Assembly: GCA_029817715.1 (NCBI GenBank)
Contig: JARUPY010000396.1
Coordinates: 6,448,001-6,512,000, forward strand
Direction of reading: 5' to 3'
Length of the DNA: 64,000 bases
Source of the DNA: Melastoma dodecandrum
Taxonomy: Eukaryota > Streptophyta > Magnoliopsida > Myrtales > Melastomataceae
A model generated the notes under the pieces. The model had not been told where the DNA came from. It searched no databases and saw only the letters and a program-made list of their open reading frames with translations. Within the stretch, counting starts at the first letter, position 1. Every line of letters begins with the position of its first letter. The position numbers and the translations under genes are program-made. Below are positions 45,755-58,832 of the stretch, piece after piece.

Positions 45755-48700
45755 GGCGCCCAAAAGTGAATGCGACCTCCCCTTCTTACACTGCAACTTT
45801 TTCTTGCACGGTTTCATAGGAACGAAATTCGCAACTCTGATCTTATCGGGTTTAATGTCAACAAACAACGCACGGAGTTTTTCAACATACACTTGTAAAA
45901 AAATTCTAGTGGTTAATCTTGGTAAAGGGTAGATACTTTCTTGATGGGTCTGTCTATAAGATGAAATCTAGAACTTACCCTACCATCTCTAAAACCACTA
46001 GAAAAGGGCAGGTCGCATTAAAATGTTTACGAGACACGAGATCACGTAGCTTGTCTTTGATTCCCCAAAAGCTATAAACTTCATAGAGCCGGCCCTATGG
46101 CCCTAAGAAGACAACAGAGTTTGCATGTTCTGAATTAATCTTAATGACTTTGTCGCATAGGTTTTAATGTAAATGAAACGGATCGAGTTTCCTCTATTGA
46201 CATTGTGTATTTGTCTGCAGTAGCTTCTCTGATCCGACAAGTGTTTCCTTTTTTTTTCTAGTATTAAATTATTAAGGCTAGGTTGAAATTTCTTCAGCGT
46301 GACACGTAACATAATTTCTTGAGCTCTATTGGATTCGAGGGTTATGTCACTTAGATACGCGGTCCCCACTCTTTTAGCCGATCCGAGTCTTCTTGCAGTG
46401 CAATGACCATGTCGGGAGATCAATCCCACTTAAACCAAGAGTCTTTCAGATCATTTGACCATTCGGTATGACTATGGGAGGAAAGGATGACGAATGGCTC
46501 GCAATAACGGCTGAAGATAACGAAAATAGGGCAAGAAGAAAGATATTGAGGTTGGGTTCGGGCAATCGTTCTCTCTCTCGAAGGGGATTGAATGCCTAGT
46601 ACATTCCTTTCGTGGTCCAGATGAATGCACTGTTCAAGGGTTTGTTGGTGAGGGAATAGAGACGACCTTATTTGCATTTGTGAGTTGCCAACATTTCGGG
46701 CCGGCCGGTGTCGGAGGATGGCGTGGAGGCGGTGAGGAAACGTCACAATCATCAAGAGAGAGGAGCCGAAAAGGATCCTTCGTGCATTGTCGGGAAATTC
46801 CTTTGGCTTTAGGGAAATAAACGACCCGCCCACGACATTGTCGCTAGAATTTTCTCCGGGGCGTCGGGGGGAGGTCGACATCGTTTGCGGTCCGTCACAT
46901 ATTACAATTCAATGAATCCCCGGAAACATGTTGCTCGACAGTTACGTTACGTACTTTTTAGAAATTAATGTTTGCGACGACATTTTATCAGGCATTCCCC
47001 GAAAGAATACTCCCGGAGCATCCGGATAATGACTTCAAACTAAAATGAACAGTTTTATCAACATTATATGACTTAAACAACCTTTTGGCTTCTTTTTCGA
47101 GTGGAAACATCGTCTCGTCCCTTAACCTGTTTATCAGATGCCTGCACGGATTAGGTTATTGTTTCTACATTAGTAAAACGCCAAATCCATTTTGATTTGT
47201 GAGTTGCACCATTAAAAAGTTATTCACTTTAGACTCGAGGAAACTCGAGTGGCGGTGCCGGCTGAGCAAGACGGAGTCCGACACGTGTGACATGTAAGGA
47301 CGGCTTAGGTCATGTGATGGCATGTGAATGATGTTGGTGTACTTCCGAATAATGCGACGGGGGCCGTCATATCATTTCGGACGTGAAATTCAGCCGTCCT
47401 TCGACCGGTGGATCGGATTAATGATATTTCAGGAATGTTCTGTGGTTGACAGTGATCAAACGAATGGTCTGGAACACGGATGAGGAGGTCATGACCGCCT
47501 CCCTCATCATCAGCGGCAAGAATCACCACTACGGCCTTCTCTATCGGGATGAGAGGGTAGTCGTCCGCATCAAACTCGTCTTTGGCCGTCGAAAAGTTCA
47601 CGTGTGAAATCCGCATGCCATTGTTATCTGGGGGGGGGGTAAGAAGGTTACTTTTTTTTTTCTCATATCGTTCCAGCTCATTCGAAAGCTACAGCGTTTA
47701 AATCAAAATAATAATGGTCTTGCCTACGTCGCTGCCCATGCAAAATAATGCAAATAATGGTACGAAGTGTTAGTGGACTTGTGGTGTGGTCACGTATCAA
47801 CAGACGAACCCAAAAAAAGGGGGGGAAATAATCACGTCTTTCTGAAAAGGAGAACAAAACTAGAAGATATAAATAGAATCTTTCGTTGGATGGGAGGAGG
47901 AGGAGGACGAAGAGGAAGACGGCTTCTCTTATCTCCCATAGTTCTTTCGACTCTTTTTTCATTTTTTTTTTCTTTTTGGTAAAGACAAGGCCACGGAGTG
48001 GCATCCAGCTAAGGTGGGATTGATGACGAGAGATATTTTATGAAAGGGGGGTGAAAATCAAGATTGACAGATCGATCCCTTTCTCTTCTTTACCGAGGAG
48101 AATATGCTGTGGAGAAGAGTGGCCCCCCCTTAGATTTCATTTTGTCACCAAGCATCAATCGCTTTTGGGTGTAAGTATAAACACAAGCACATGTAATGAA
48201 ACAACATTAATATACTGTTTGAATCGATGAATCTTTATTCTGCATTGTCTTCTAGGGATGATGGTCAGAGTTCCCTCCCCTCCCCCTCCCCCCCAACCCG
48301 CCCTTTTACCCTTTGTTTAAGTTTTGGGTCTATATTTGTGCACATATGAATGCGGCTTCAGACAGCTACAATATTTACTCATATTGGAAACGAAACGAGC
48401 CTGCGGACTTTTTAACTAATCGGACACGTGCCTTGTTTCTTACTCGAGGAGTCGCACGCCGACTTTCGCAAATTACACGTTTCCGTTTCGTGGACGGGTT
48501 ATGCAGTGGGTTTTCGTTGTTGATATATTTCAAGACGAATAACCTACCCGTTGACAATGCCCGATCCTACAGGGTCGTGAACCAAGTCCCCCACAAGTAT
48601 GGGCGGTCGCTGCCCGACCCGCTGGGGAGCTGCTATCCATAAATTCCAGATCGGATCTTAAACGGGGTCCCACGTCGGTCCGCAAGCTCTGACATACCGT

Positions 48701-51202
48701 ACGGAGAGGGAGGGTCCGTTACCTGGCTAGATTGGAGGAGAGCATGTTGCACCAAAAGGCGCAGGTTCGTTGGCTCCATCTCGAGGTGAGGGATGAGACG
48801 ATAAGGTATTTCAGCTTGTTATTCATGGCTGCACCGCGGGCAGTCCAGATTGATCGGAATATAGTGAGGGCGGTTATATCAGGGACTGTGTTGTCAGAGC
48901 AGATTGTTGGCCTGGTGGCCCCGGTTTCGGTGGAGGAAGTGTGCACGACAATGTTTCAGCTAGGCCGTCATAAGGCTCCTAGACCGGATGGATACACGAC
49001 AAAGTTTTTCAGGGGCTCTTGGGAGATTGTGGGGGGCTGGTTACTGAGGCAGTGCATGACTTTTTTGCACGGGGTCATCTGCTTCTGGAGGGGAATACCA
49101 CAATCATATCGCTCATTTCGAAGAAGACGAATCTGACGACACTAACGGATTTCAGGCCTATCTCGTGTTGCAACACAGTGTACAAGTGAATCACTCGTAT
49201 GCTGACGATGCGAGCCAGGGAGGTACTTCCTGGTATCATCGGTTCAGACCAGTCGGCGTTTATATCCGGACGACGCATTGTGGATAACATCATGGTGGCA
49301 ACGAGCTGATCAGGGGCTATCATACGTTCCCCGTCCGAAAGACATATGACTCGGTCGAGTGGAATTTTCTACGGGTGGTGTTGGAGTGCTTCAGATTTTC
49401 GAGTTCGTTCATCCAACTCATCATGGAGTGTGTCACTACGGCCAGGTTTTCTATCAGCATTAAAGGGGAGCTACAAGGATTTTTCAGTAGTTCTAGGGGA
49501 CTTCGTCAAGGATGTCCCTTGTCGCCGTATCCGTTCGTGATGGTTATGAATGTATTTTCTGGCATGTTAAGGAAGACTACGGAGTCCCCTGATTTCGGTT
49601 TTCATTCTCGCCGTCGAAAGGTATACTTGTCTCACCTGTATTTTGTGGATGATCTCCTCATCTTTTCTAGTGGGAGGCTGTTGTCGGTACATTGTGTTCT
49701 TAAGACTTTCTCGAGATTCGAGAATCCGTCTAGTTTGAGGATGAGTGCAAGGAATAGTGAGATATTCTTTGGTGGAGTATCGGGGGAGTTGTAGATGCAG
49801 ATTCTCGTTGATTCTGAATTTGTACGGGAGGAGCTACCGGTTGGGCACCTTGGAGTGCCTCTCATTACTAGGAAGCTGACTTCGGAGGATTGTTTGTCGT
49901 TGGTGGATGCTATTGCTAGTAGGATTCAACATTAGTCGAGCAAACACTTGTCGTATGTTGGGAAGTTATAGTTAGTGAGCTCGTTATTATTTGCGACACA
50001 GCCGTACTGGTCGTCGGTATTTCCGCTTCCGATGTCGGTTTGTCGTAGGCTGAAGCAGCTCATGTCACGGTTTCTATGGTCGGGTTCATCGATGGACCAC
50101 CACAAAGCCAAGGTAGCTTGGGACGCAGTATGTAGGCCGAAAGAGTAGGGTGGACTTGATCTTAAGCAGGTCATAGAGTGGAACCGAGCGGCGATGATGA
50201 AACACATTTGGCACATTTTCTCGAATCAGGAGGACTATGTATGGGCTCGATGTGCGAGGACATATCTATTGAAGGGTGAGTCATTCTAGCAGGCGAGGCA
50301 GCCGGATAAATGTTCTTAGATCTGGAGACGATTATTAACTTTGAGGCATCTTGTTCGTCAACTCATCTTGTGGCGCATGGGGGATGACAACACGATTTCC
50401 TTCCGGTTCGATACATGGTCCCCATTGGGTCATTTGGTGAATATCTTTGGGCGTGAGGAGATCGAGTGTTCCGGGATTCCTTTTAGGGTCTCAGTGGCAG
50501 ATTTCTTTGATGATCCGAGTTGGCGGAGCTATATTGAGGGAGGTGATTTACGGATTCATCGGCATAGGCGAGCGTGCTTTGACAGATTGCGTGAGCTTCT
50601 GCCCGTCAATTGTTATCCACTGTCAGGTACTTCTGATCGGGTTATCTGGTCTTTACGTCCCGATGGAGATTTTAGTGTTCTGTACATGGAGACATATCCG
50701 TAGCGATTACCAGGTTGTTCCTTGGGCTAGTTTTGCCCGGTCTAAGAGTATGCTGCCATGGTTTTCGTTCATCATGTGGTTAGCCATTCAGGGGAGGCTA
50801 TATACTTCTCACATGTTAATCAATCTCGGGGTTATATGTGCACTTTGTAGTTCGAGAGGAGAGAGGTTAGAGCACATTTTCTTCATATGCAGCTACTCAG
50901 GGAAGTTTTGGTCGTATACTGTTGGTCGGGATGTTGCGGCTAACTTTCCGCGGGGGTGGTCTGCTATTACTGAGTTATTGTTCTCGCCGGCATGAGTCGC
51001 ACTTCAGAGACGTTTGTCTTTTGTCCGAATGTTATGAGCATGCATTTATTACCTATGGATGGAGCGAAACAAGAGCAATGTTGACGAGCGTTTGTTGTCT
51101 CCTAGGTCATTTACCTCATTTATTCTTTCGTCGTTGCGTGATTTCTTTATTTAGTTACTTGTTGGTATACGTAATTATGGTGTTGCGTTTTTTATTTCCA
51201 AA

Positions 51203-52538
51203 GGCCAAATTAGCAAAAATATCATGAATTTTGCCCCGTTTTTCCGATTTACCCAGAACTTTGAATAATATCATCAGCTAGCCTAACATTTGACCGTTAT
51301 TTCAATTCTGACATCCGTCCACCCGACCTTTTGACGGCAACCGACGTGGGCTGACGTATTGACTGACGTCGTTTATTCTTCGTTTTCGTCTGACGTGTGC
51401 TGAGCTGGCGATGACGTGGCACGCACGTGAAGCCAAATAAGCCTTCGTCCCCAAAATCAACCCAGTGCCCTAATTCGTTTTTGGTAATTGGTTATTGATA
51501 AACTAGGAGAAAGGATGAATGAGACGAGGATAGTTTTGTCAACATAACCTCAGACTTAATCAAAGATTTGGAATCTCGGATTCAGACAACATCGTCGTCA
51601 ACCAACAACAGATCTCCTGAACTACAACACTCAATCCCCGCTCACGCTTCCACCTAGCCCACAAGGAACAGAACTTCCACGGGGGATCGGGAAGAGACCA
51701 AGGAGGATATGATGTCGTGCTTGGCGTCTTGTTGTGCTTCGCTGACCTGCGGGCTCTGCACTTCGGTCGTTTCAACGATCTCCAAGAGATCCGCCCGTCT
51801 CGCCTACTCCGGTCTTTTCGGCCTGTCCCTAATCGTCTCATGGAAAGTGCTTCGAAAGGTGTCAGCAGGTGTGCGGAGCCGGAGGGCTTTTGTACACGAA
51901 CACTATTCCGTTCTCAGCGGAAACCGGCCTTAGAGATTGAACATCGAAAGCCGAATGTAGTAGTACAAACACTTTACCAATCTGGATTTTCCATCTCTTG
52001 CTTTCATAGAATAGAAAAAAAAAATAATTTAGGAGATGAAAATACTGAAGCCATTCCCGCATGCCAAAATTTAATTTATTTGGAGGAACGATATTTAATT
52101 TTTTTAATTTTTAGGTTCTCAGAGAAGTCGCTGCTCCCCTGCTCGAAAAGTTCTCCTGTACCCTTCTCCTTAGCCGTCGATCCTCCTCGTTCTTGATTTA
52201 TTGGTGCGATTTTCTCATTCTGGGGGTTCGAAAGTGGGAAAGAAGACAGAGAAGAGACGTGATGTGGGCGATGTCCGAGACAAGGGTTCGATTCCCCCTC
52301 CTGACGTGCGTGCGTGCCACGTCATCGCCAGTTCAGCACACGTCAGACGAAAACGGAGAATAGACGGCGTCATTTGACACGTCAGCGTCACGTCGGTTAC
52401 CGTCAAAGGGTCGGGTGGACGGATGTCAGAATTGAAATAACGGTCAAACGTTAGGCTAGTTGATAATATTATTCAAAGTTCTGACTAAATCGGAAAAACG
52501 GGACAAAGTTCAGGATATTTTTTTTTGCTAATTTGGCC
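51203..52538. mobile_element. Pack-MULE: Mutator-like element carrying SERINC gene fragments
   Basis: A 1,336-base element with long terminal inverted repeats (about 51203-51428 and 52304-52538, tips GGCCAAATTAGCAAAAA). It is flanked by a perfect 9-base duplication ATTTCCAAA (51194-51202 and 52539-52547), the hallmark of Mutator insertion. It has no transposase. The interior carries the N-terminal exon and part of the next exon of a serine-incorporator gene. It interrupts the 3' part of a LINE. Confidence 0.9.
51709..52160 (+). pseudogene. SERINC: Captured SERINC (TMS1/serine incorporator) 5' gene fragment
   Basis: From 51709 the frame reads MMSCLASCCASLTCGLCTSV then SKRSARLAYSGLFGLSLIVS and W, closely matching the start of plant serine-incorporator membrane proteins (SCLASCC, CGLCTSV, RSARIAYCGLFGLSLIVSW). 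A second block after a TTTTTAG acceptor, from 52115, reads VLREVAAPLLEK, which is what follows directly in the parent protein. The capture therefore took exon 1, an intron and the start of exon 2. Homology ends near 52,150. The remaining nine or so transmembrane segments are missing, so no functional protein is made. A chimeric transcript is possible. Confidence 0.85.
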
Positions 52539-52611
52539 ATTTCCAAAATATGCTCCCTGATCTATGTACATAATATTTTTGAATTATAAATTATTACTTA
52601 TAAAAAAAAAA

Positions 52612-54315
52612 GAGTCAGGTACAGTGGCCCCTTGCGTGCATGCCCAACTTGCTGCGGTCATGGCCACCTCGGCCACAGGATGAAGGAAGATGTATTCCCA
52701 CCGGAAATGCACTAAATAACACGTGACAGAGTTTATATCATCTATGAAAATAAAAAAATCCGAAGTAAATAAATAAATAAATAAATATATGTGAATGGGA
52801 AATTGGGGAAAAAGGGTAAAGGTATGATTAGGGTCAGGGTTTGGGAATGGTATGATAATATCAGGAAGGATGATAATAATAGTAGGGTCATTTCCAGAGC
52901 CTTCTCGTTCTCCCCCACACCCCCCGGCCCCGCCTCGCATCTCCCTTCTCATTGGTCACACGTGTGACCTAATTCCCACCACTAATTTCAATGTATAATC
53001 CCCTTAATGTTCAAAACATTGTTTACCCTTAAATGGGGTCCAAAGACTTTCCCATGAAAAAGCTGACGTAAAAATAACTTCAGTTTCCTAATCGGTGGCC
53101 TTTAACTAGACTTTACCTAAAAGTCAAAAGACTGAATGTTTGTTTAAACTTCCCATGCGGATAACTCATGTCTGAACTCTTGAGAAGTTAATCGTTTCAA
53201 CCTACTTTGTCTCACGAATGAAGCGGACCCTGTCATACTATTTTAATAATTTCAAGAGTTCGCATGACTGGCAGTAGATTCTCGAATACCCCCCCCCCCC
53301 CATCCGTACCGAAGGATTTTTGCAACCCCAATGGTCAGAAAAATCATGCGACGCGATGACATTTATGACACGGCCTAGGCCGAGATGTGAAGGAGCAGCT
53401 CGCCTAAGAAGATTAGAACCTAAGAGAAGGAAAGAAAGGGAAATCTTCCTTGGCATTCACTATCTACTACTAATAATAGTTCGGCTATAAACATCGACAG
53501 GAACTAAAGAAGAAAACCCATTTTGTTTGGATTGCTTAGCTTGAGCAATTTGTGTAACATACGGCGGATGGGCGACCTGACCCGCTCGACTTCTTCCAGG
53601 TCAATTCGATCGGAGTGAAGGGAATGAGATATTCGCCTCTGGGAGAGAAAGGAGAGGTGGATATGGGAGAATCACTCAAAATGTCCTATGGCGATTATTA
53701 ACGACGGAGTAACATCATTTGGTCCTCTTTTGAAACTGGGGTAGGGTTGGGGGGGGGGGGACCAGAATTTCGTCAAAGATTTCCTCATCTGCCAGCCGTA
53801 TTGGTATCTCCGAAAGTTGGATCACCTTGATCATTCCTCATCCTCACCAGCTCGCTCCAATCTCCGACGTCAAAAGGAATTAGGCCTATTGAATGGTACC
53901 AGTTTATGTATTTCACAAACTGCTGGCCTTTGTGTTTGTACGGTTTTCTTGCCCTATGAGGGATCGATCCTGCCTTGTTAGCTTGAAATGGATCCATTTT
54001 CTCAACTGAATACTGACAGTAAGAAAAATACAAGGGTGCCCCGACAGAGGACGATATAGGCAACCTAAGGCTTTCAAGAGATGGTATCTGCGGGTCTGCT
54101 CCAATTCATATATAACTCTAAGCATGACTAAATCATAGGGAAGTAACTTCAATTGAATAGCACCATCAAAAATATATATCTCAAGATGGGGTGGTTGCCC
54201 TTTTGTGAGAATCAGCTGAGGCAGCCCATGAGAAAGACAGCAGGACATCTGTAGAAGCCTGCTCTGTAGTTGCATAGTTATACGAAGAGAATGCAGGTGA
54301 AGGTATACATTGGGA
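52612..54315. other. Spacer downstream of COQ10
   Basis: AT-rich and homopolymer-rich DNA (C-run near 53,290; G-run of about 12 near 53,748). Open frames on the minus strand at 53,785-54,313 are probably COQ10 3' sequence. No gene recognised. Confidence 0.4.
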
Positions 54316-56434
54316 TCAAACCCGCTGGCCATACGTATGCTCGTGAATTTGAACACCAGGCCCATAAATCAATCTGCAACGATCGCTAAAAGAACCGACT
54401 AGACGGGCAACCACTTCTTTAAAGAACATGGAAGCCACCTGCAAAGGAAAAGTACAATTAGCATAAACTGCAACCCAACATGGACTTTTCTCCTAATCTC
54501 TGAAGTGATCAAAGTATTAAACGAAAGATTAGGGCACATAATTATTGGGGATACTATGCAATGATAACATTTTCTTCTCAATTTTCAAACAAGTGATTAA
54601 ACGAATGTTACAATCCTTACTGAAACAATTTCGTGACTTAATGATACTCAATTTATCATTCTTTATCTAGTACCGACTCTTGAGGGGTGAAATTATGGTC
54701 CTAGTGAGTGACATCAGAGCTAGGGTGCTACTTTTTTTTTGGTCGGCCAGGGGTGATACTTAGTGAAATGATCTAATAATGTCATGACAGTCATCACCAG
54801 TAATCAGACATCTGACATCAACACAAAGTTAATTAGACGAAAGGAAAATAGACAGTTACCACAACAACAGCTGATAGAAGCGATGAGATGCAAGTAAGCA
54901 GAATAATCAATCTCGCTAACCATTTTCTAAACAATGATTTAGGATATTGAACAAATAACAAGCAAAGAAAAAAAGTGAGCCATACCTGACGATATAGAGG
55001 TGATTGGAACTTAAAATCCACTAAAAAATATAGGTTACATGATCCAGGGACTGGTCCTGGATTAAATTCCCATACATTGATCAAATGGTCGAAAAGATTA
55101 CTTTGTGATGCCGTTGTCTGTTAAAAGGCAAGTACAAGAAAACAGGTAATTAGTTTCATACCTTCATGAACATAGGACACGATGGCTAACATACATAAGT
55201 GAAGTAACACTAGATAAAACCTTATCATAGGAACTGAATTTCTCCAAGATGATTGTGAACTCGGTAAGACTCCAAGAAACAGGAAAGTAGGCAAAGAAAA
55301 GATTCACAAAAAATGCATCAGGAATCATAAAATTATAGCCGGTATACAGAACCTTTTTTCTTTTCCTCTACTCTTGCCGAATAGATATTAGGAGCATTCA
55401 GACGCCACCATTCAACACCATGTTAATCAAACACCAGGTTTTATACAAGAGGCACCAACTGAATAAATCTTATACGTACATCAAAAGTAAGATCAATACA
55501 CATTAACGACAGTTGTATAAAAAAAAAAGAAAATGTCCACCATAGATTTTAATGGAATTTATGCTGCAGAACATGAATAAATTACCTTTACCAGCTTAGG
55601 TCTGGTTAATTCTACATGAGACACATAGCTCTCTACCAAAAACTTGAAACCAATCTCCAGCTCGGCATCAAACGACCCGTCTGGGTACTGTCTCAATATG
55701 TCTGATCGCTGACACCAAGGCACAAATCCATGATACAAGTCGACAGCCGCTACCACATCAAATAACTGCTCTGGGGAATACCTATCAGGCAAAGTCAAAT
55801 CAAAATCCAAAATGCATAACAATGCAGGCACAAAAATAAACCATCCGTCTCTCTAAAAGCATTTTGTTCTCCTTAACAAATAACATTCAATTGCTAAATC
55901 TAATTTCCATGGCACAATTATCCTTTTCGCCAATTGCATCACAGCAGTTTCCACAACAAACCACATGTCATTAATAAAAAGACATCCTCATTTAGCAGGA
56001 AAACAAACAAGCCCCGATGCTCATCCAAAATCCCAAATGCACCCTTGCTATGAGAGAATCACCAGACAGTCACCCGATTGGATCGAAAGACAGAAAGCAG
56101 AGAAAAGATTGAGCCTATGGACCCTCGAAAAGGCTTACCCCATCACGCGCCTCTCTTCGTAGACCTTAGAAAGCACGTCCCCCTCCTCGCCATCGCCGCA
56201 ACCAAGAAACCCTCTCCTATGTAAAATAGCGTCCCCGCAGGGCCTGCCGACCACTTCGACCCCTTTCTTCCCCACCTCCCCCGCCGCTGTACGGCCAACC
56301 AAATTGCCAACTCCCGCAATGCAGCCCGATCTTCGGACGGTGCTAAAACGGCTCGCGGCGTAATCAATCACGCGCCGAGAGGCGAGTCTACGGGAAGCGA
56401 CATATCCAACTACTTTGGGAAGAATCGGCGGCAT
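54316..56434 (-). CDS. COQ10: Coenzyme Q-binding protein COQ10 homologue, mitochondrial
   Basis: Four exons (56434-56139, 55781-55586, 55117-54986, 54438-54316) join in phase to 248 aa. COQ10 is a START-fold (polyketide cyclase-like) protein that binds ubiquinone and supports its synthesis and delivery to the respiratory chain in mitochondria. The N-terminal part is Arg-rich (VASRRLASRRVIDYAASRFS), a plausible targeting peptide. The fold follows: ERRVMGYSPEQLFDVVAAVD, YHGFVPWCQRSDIL, GSFDAELEIGFKFLVESYVS, LFDHLINVWEFNPGP, LYFLVDFKFQSPLYRQVASM and FFKEVVARLVGSFSDRC. All family landmarks are present, so it is probably functional. The third exon is preceded by a long AT-rich intron. Confidence 0.92.
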
Positions 56435-57367
56435 TCTGCAGTAATCTGTAGACAGAAATTCGTCCGAGGGTCAGATTCCTATCTTCTCATCCGGAAATCG
56501 ACGGAAACCGGTGATGGTGAAATAACCGAATTCGAATGCGAGGGGAAATTAGAGTGTTGATTTGGGGATTAGGGTTTCAGGTATCTCTTTTCCCCGTAAC
56601 GTAGATCTCACATCACAGCTAATTTTCGGACACCGGTCGCCACGTGGTGGTTTCCTGTTGCGTTCCCTCGCGAGTATTAAATTGTCCTGTCCGATGACGA
56701 CCGACCAAGGAATCCGGGCGACCTTCAGACCCCCAGAATGTTCTTACGACCAGAGAGGGAACCCGAAACGGTTCAACTAACTCGATCTGGTTTGGTTTCG
56801 AATTAACCAAACGTATTAATTGATTATAATTTTCCACAAAAAATAAATATTTTTAACAAACAAAAAAAGCATGATTTTTTCTCACCCCCTACTTAACGTT
56901 TCCAACTTACAAAGCATTGAATCCCGACCCCCAGCAAGAAAAGGTCGACTTATCCTACTTTGGAGTTACATCGTCGGTTGCACTAAACCTGGTCAGCTCA
57001 TGAACATAATATTACCGCACTTAATATGCCACATATAGCTAGCTATAAGGCCAGCCAAATTTTCCAGATCGGGTCCAACATCCTCTGTTTACTTAATGTC
57101 CTCCGGTCGAGGAACTTTTGTCCTCCACGCAACAGCACGAAGGTTCACTACTTTCGTCCCGTTCTCGTCGTCATGTAAGAGGTCCCGGCCTTGTCTTAGT
57201 CGCTTCAGGGAGATATTTCCGACTAGGACGAGGAGCAGTGTTTCTTCTTCCCAGTGTTGGTTCTGCTAGAAGGAGCTCCTGAGAATGGAACCACCTAGAA
57301 AAGCGATGCAACATGCTAAGAAAGGGGCGATTGAGATGGCCTGGGGACTTTCCAGTATGCTTTTGCG

Positions 57368-58832
57368 TTAGTCGAAAATGACCTGATCATTAGTAGGGGA
57401 ATTGGTTCCAAGAGTCTTGCTCCTTTTCTCACCACACGAACCATTCTGATCCGTCGCTTCTGCATCATCATCCACAAAGTTCTGATCCGAAACTTCTGCA
57501 AATCAACAACATTTTAGCTTAGAGGTTGCAGGAAAAGTATCCCAGTCGTATGTACTTTGGGCAAATCAAAGGTCGCTGAAAAAATAGAAGAAAAAAAAAA
57601 GATGAGCCACAAAATTGCAGCTTTGTTTCTTCAGCTCCATGTAAGGTACTATACAATTTCACAGTCGCATCCAAAACAAGTTCTTGAACCTATACGAGTG
57701 ATATCAACCAACACAATGCAGGGGAATAAAGGAAGATCAAACCTTTGTTGACAGAGCTTCAGTGGAAGTGTTTCATAATGTTAGCCAATTCATGTAGGCA
57801 TAGATAGCACTGCAAAAACAAGGATCTAATTGAAGACATTCACTGGAATGCAGTTTAAAGCACCTGCTTTGTCGCCTACAACAGGCAGATCTATAAGATA
57901 CGTAGGGCACACATGGCGCTGCTCGGATTTTGCATCCCGGAAACTGTTCATAGCCTTTTTCCCTTTTGCATTGACACAGTGATCTGTCAAGGAGGCAACT
58001 TTGCCGATATCCGATGACGCGGATACCTGGGGCCTGGAAGCGCTCCTAAAATGCTGTATCCACGGGCTTTTCAGGATAACATGAGACTTGGCACATGTAT
58101 TTGACACTGGGCAGGGCCTCTCAAAGTTGATCTTCTTCCAGCAGCCATCTCGAAGAACTTTAAACTGAAAGACGTAAACAAACACAGCTTGTAAGTGTTA
58201 AGCAGCGAGCGAGAAAATGATCTGCACCTTACGCACAGAAAAGCCTCAAAACCTGGCCAGATGGTGAGTATATGCATTTATTGTGGTGTCGCCTGGACTG
58301 AGCATCCGCCGACTTCTCTTTATCCGTACGCCAACCAAGTACCTCCATGGAATCATAAAGCTGGTTCACAAACGAGGCCTCCATCGATTTAAGGTACTGG
58401 CTGTGTTTCTCGTCCGTCCATTCCGATGACAAAGACTCGGACTCGCGGAGCTCCTGCAACAAAGAGCGTCATCGAACCGGATCAAACCACCGCTCCCAAT
58501 CTCAAAGCAAATATCCAGAAAAGGGAAGGATTCTGAATAGGAATCAGATCCATTAAATTACATGCACATACACCCTCAACTAAATCCCCCTTCCCCCCCT
58601 TCTCAAAATTAAACCAGGGAAGAAGAATTAAAATCACTCCAGAAACGAGACTGATCGGAAGCATCTGCAGAAGAACAACCTCAAATTCCACCGCTAACTC
58701 CTACAACTCGCCGAATCGTTCAAGGGAAAGAAACAAGGAGACAGAGACTGACGCGAGAGTCGAACTTACCGGAGAGTGAGGGGAGGTGTTGCAGGGTTCA
58801 TCGCCGGTAGAAGGAGAAGAAGCAGCTTCCAT
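57368..58832 (-). CDS. COR27: Cold-regulated protein 27/28-like (COR27/COR28 family)
   Basis: Four exons (58832-58770, 58453-58253, 58164-57864, 57495-57368) join in phase to 230 aa. The core block SSEWTDEKHSQYLKSMEASF followed by VNQLYDS is the conserved motif I recall from COR27/COR28. These nuclear proteins are induced by cold, interact with clock and light signalling, and affect flowering and freezing tolerance. The rest is Ser/Lys-rich and low in structure (KVLRDGCWKKINFERP, SPWIQHFRSASRPQ). The C-terminus has an acidic EVSDQNFVDDDAEATDQNG segment, as in relatives. No DNA-binding domain is visible. Length fits the family. Assignment rests mainly on the WTDEKH block, so a relative outside the COR27/28 pair is possible. 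Confidence 0.7.

Larger units (their letters stand above)
48716..52611 (+). mobile_element. Dead LINE (non-LTR retrotransposon), interrupted by a Mutator-like element
   Basis: Reverse-transcriptase blocks appear in order with many stops and shifts: KAPRPDGYTTKFFRGSWEIV (about 48,976), FRPISCCNTVYK (about 49,154), GSDQSAFISGRRIVDN (about 49,242), GLRQGCPLSPYPFVMVMN (about 49,500) and the catalytic FVDDLLIFSSG (about 49,640). A C-terminal zf-RVT-like region (ICALCSSRGERLEHIFFICS, about 50,838) follows. The 5' end is truncated near 48,716, with no endonuclease domain. The 3' sequence continues after the nested element (51203-52538) to a run of ten A's at 52,602-52,611, which I take as its poly-A tail. 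No convincing target duplication found. Confidence 0.82.

Noticed and set aside
46420..46881. 153-codon minus-strand frame in the CYP707A upstream spacer
   Set aside because: No domain, no splice context and biased composition; likely random open frame.
48600..48720. Target-site duplication for the LINE
   Set aside because: Sequence after the poly-A (GAGTCAGG) has no convincing match near the truncated 5' end.
52280..52300. GGGTTCGATTCCC, similar to a tRNA T-stem and loop
   Set aside because: No acceptor, D or anticodon arms can be folded around it, so it is chance or a remnant within the Pack-MULE.
53735..53765. Long G-run as a G-quadruplex regulatory site
   Set aside because: A plain homopolymer in spacer DNA, prone to assembly error, with no gene start nearby.
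53785..54313. Minus-strand frames downstream of COQ10 as a separate gene
   Set aside because: They directly follow the COQ10 stop, lack a recognisable domain and fit 3' untranslated sequence.
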